Positions 63,018 to 64,000 of a stretch of 64,000 nucleotides of DNA are shown one piece after another (position 1 is the stretch's first letter; each line of letters begins with the position of its first letter). The DNA lies in assembly GCA_025462725.1 (NCBI GenBank), contig JAOAPE010000001.1, positions 248,001 to 312,000 on the forward strand, written 5' to 3'. The position numbers and the translations under genes are program-made. Origin of the DNA: Terriglobales bacterium. GTDB taxonomy: Bacteria > Acidobacteriota > Terriglobia > Terriglobales > Acidobacteriaceae. The notes beneath the pieces are model-generated. The model ran no database searches and was not told the DNA's origin. It saw only the letters and a list, made by a program, of their open reading frames with translations.

Positions 63018-63866
63018 ATGAACATCAAAGACGCGATCGGCGAGGCGGCGGAAAAGTTGTCGCGCGAGGGGATTGGCTCGTCAAAGATGGCGGCGGAGTC
63101 GCTGATGATGTTTGCGCTGGGATGCGACCGGGCGTATTTGTATGCACATCCGGAGTGGGGGTTGAGTGCCGAGGAAGAACGGCAGTTCGCGGCGGTGGTG
63201 CGGGAGCGTTTGACAGGCAAGCCGTTGCAGTACATCACGGGGCGTCAGGAATTTTGGGGATTGGAGTTTGTGGTGTCTCCGGCGGTATTGATACCGCGTC
63301 CGGAGACGGAGCATCTGGTGGAATCGGCGCTGGAGATTGTGCGCGCGGAGCGATTGGCGAGGCCGCGAATCATTGATGTGGGCACGGGTTCGGGGTGCGT
63401 GATCGTGGCGCTGGCGAGCGAGTTGCGGGATGCGGAGTTGCAGGCCACCGATATTTCGGCGGCAGCGTTGGAAGTGGCGCGGGAAAATGCCAAGCGGCTG
63501 GGATTCGGTGAGCGCGTGCGGTTTCATGAATGCGATCTGCTGGCGGGAGTTGATGGCGAGTTTGATGTGGTGGTATCGAATCCGCCGTATGTGGGATTGT
63601 GCGAACGCGATAAGGTGCAGCGCGAAGTCCGCGAGCATGAGCCGGAGACGGCAGTGTTCGCCGGCGAGCAGGGACTGGATATTTATCGGCGACTGATTCC
63701 GCAGGCCTGGGAGCGGTTAAAGCCGGGTGGATGGTTGTTGATGGAGATAGGGTTTTCGATCGAGCAGCAGGTGAGGGAGTTGTTGGTCAATTGGAGTGAT
63801 GTGAGAACTGTGGCGGATTTGCAGGGGATAGCGAGGGTGGTGGTTGCGAAAGTAGTCAGTAGTTAG
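63018..63866 (+). CDS. prmC: peptide chain release factor N5-glutamine methyltransferase
   Basis: 282 aa from the ATG at 63018 (MNIKDAIGEAAEKL); the longer frame to 62901 only translates repeat DNA (AEGGCAAQNRNQ). The N-terminal helical domain ends with GKPLQYITGRQEFWGLEFVVSPAVLIPRPETEHLVE, then the methyltransferase fold has IIDVGTGSGCVIVALASEL (SAM-binding motif I) and FDVVVSNPPYVG (NPPY catalytic motif). It methylates the GGQ glutamine of RF1 and RF2, improving termination. Its neighbour prfA encodes the substrate, so the pair is functionally coherent. Confidence 0.96.
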   Translation: MNIKDAIGEAAEKLSREGIGSSKMAAESLMMFALGCDRAYLYAHPEWGLSAEEERQFAAVVRERLTGKPLQYITGRQEFWGLEFVVSPAVLIPRPETEHLVESALEIVRAERLARPRIIDVGTGSGCVIVALASELRDAELQATDISAAALEVARENAKRLGFGERVRFHECDLLAGVDGEFDVVVSNPPYVGLCERDKVQREVREHEPETAVFAGEQGLDIYRRLIPQAWERLKPGGWLLMEIGFSIEQQVRELLVNWSDVRTVADLQGIARVVVAKVVSS

Positions 63867-64000
63867 TAGTCGGTAGTCATGAAAGGCATTAGCCTTTAGC
63901 ACTCAGCATCTAGTTGTGAATGGGAGTGGAGTTTGCGGAAGGCGAGTGAAACGTAGTTCGTGGGTTGTAGTTCGTAACGCGAAGGCTAGGACAAAGGCTT
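63867..64000. repeat. hexamer and phrase repeats at the window end
   Basis: TAGTCAGTAGTTAGTAGTCGGTAG starts inside the prmC stop region, followed by AGCCTTTAGCACTCAGCATCTAG and the beginning of a GTTCGTGGGTTGTAGTTCGTAACG run. No gene is seen. Confidence 0.55.

Overview
The window looks like an Acidobacteriota chromosome (Koribacter/Terriglobus-like). The reasons are the GC-rich Gram-negative gene set, the protein families (PD40-propeller Ser/Thr kinase, carboxypeptidase-regulatory-like secreted protein, DUF2911, post-COAP-1), and the many short intergenic repeats of the CATCCTGAGCGAAGCG...GTCGAAGGATC type that I associate with this phylum. The assignment is inference; no rRNA gene is present. 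I found no tRNA, rRNA, transposase, integrase or CRISPR array.

Layout. 1-25 kb: scattered housekeeping and accessory genes. These include a PAS protein, an HGSNAT-like membrane acyltransferase, a phosphodiesterase, a frameshifted ICMT-like methyltransferase, a Tat-exported amidase, an MFS exporter, accD, an amidohydrolase, a lone receiver protein, an acyl-ligase/ACP/PlsC fusion, a membrane Ser/Thr kinase, and two adjacent low-complexity proteins of unknown function (Q-rich, then SPFQ-rich). 25.8-30.7 kb: a type I restriction-modification operon (hsdM-hsdS-hsdR, minus strand) whose hsdM is split by a frameshift. 30.8-33.8 kb: parB, an unrelated secreted protein gene, and parA. 33.8-34.45 kb: a 672-bp non-coding region with three copies of a unit that joins a parS palindrome to a DnaA-box-like site. 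34.5-41 kb: an orphan ABC ATPase and a minus-strand operon encoding an Ig/beta-barrel surface protein, a polytopic patatin-like phospholipase and one (frameshifted) or two small membrane proteins. 41.4-44.5 kb: SemiSWEET, rplU, rpmA, obgE. 44.8-47.5 kb: plsC and folC. 48-55.4 kb: dnaA, dnaN, an uncharacterised membrane protein, a small secreted peptide and gyrB. 55.6-64 kb: DUF2911 protein, beta-carbonic anhydrase, ATP-dependent DNA ligase, DUF1385 protein, prfA and prmC.

Replication context. Base composition is polarised. Left of about 33.8 kb the plus strand is C-rich; right of about 34.4 kb it is G-rich, whichever way genes are transcribed. The intergenic repeat families also change orientation between about 23 kb and 43 kb. 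The simplest reading is that bidirectional replication starts in the parS region beside parA, some 14 kb from dnaA. The dnaA upstream region (one perfect DnaA box) and the dnaA-dnaN gap (a trinucleotide run resembling a DnaA-trio) are alternatives.

Most unusual content: the patatin/beta-barrel operon, the tandem low-complexity pair, the parS-DnaA-box composite units, and in-frame intrusion of intergenic-type repeats into coding linkers (acyl ligase fusion, ParB, DNA ligase). Three putative frameshifts (in hsdM, the ICMT-like gene and the small membrane gene pair) may be real decay, programmed or variable frames, or sequence errors.
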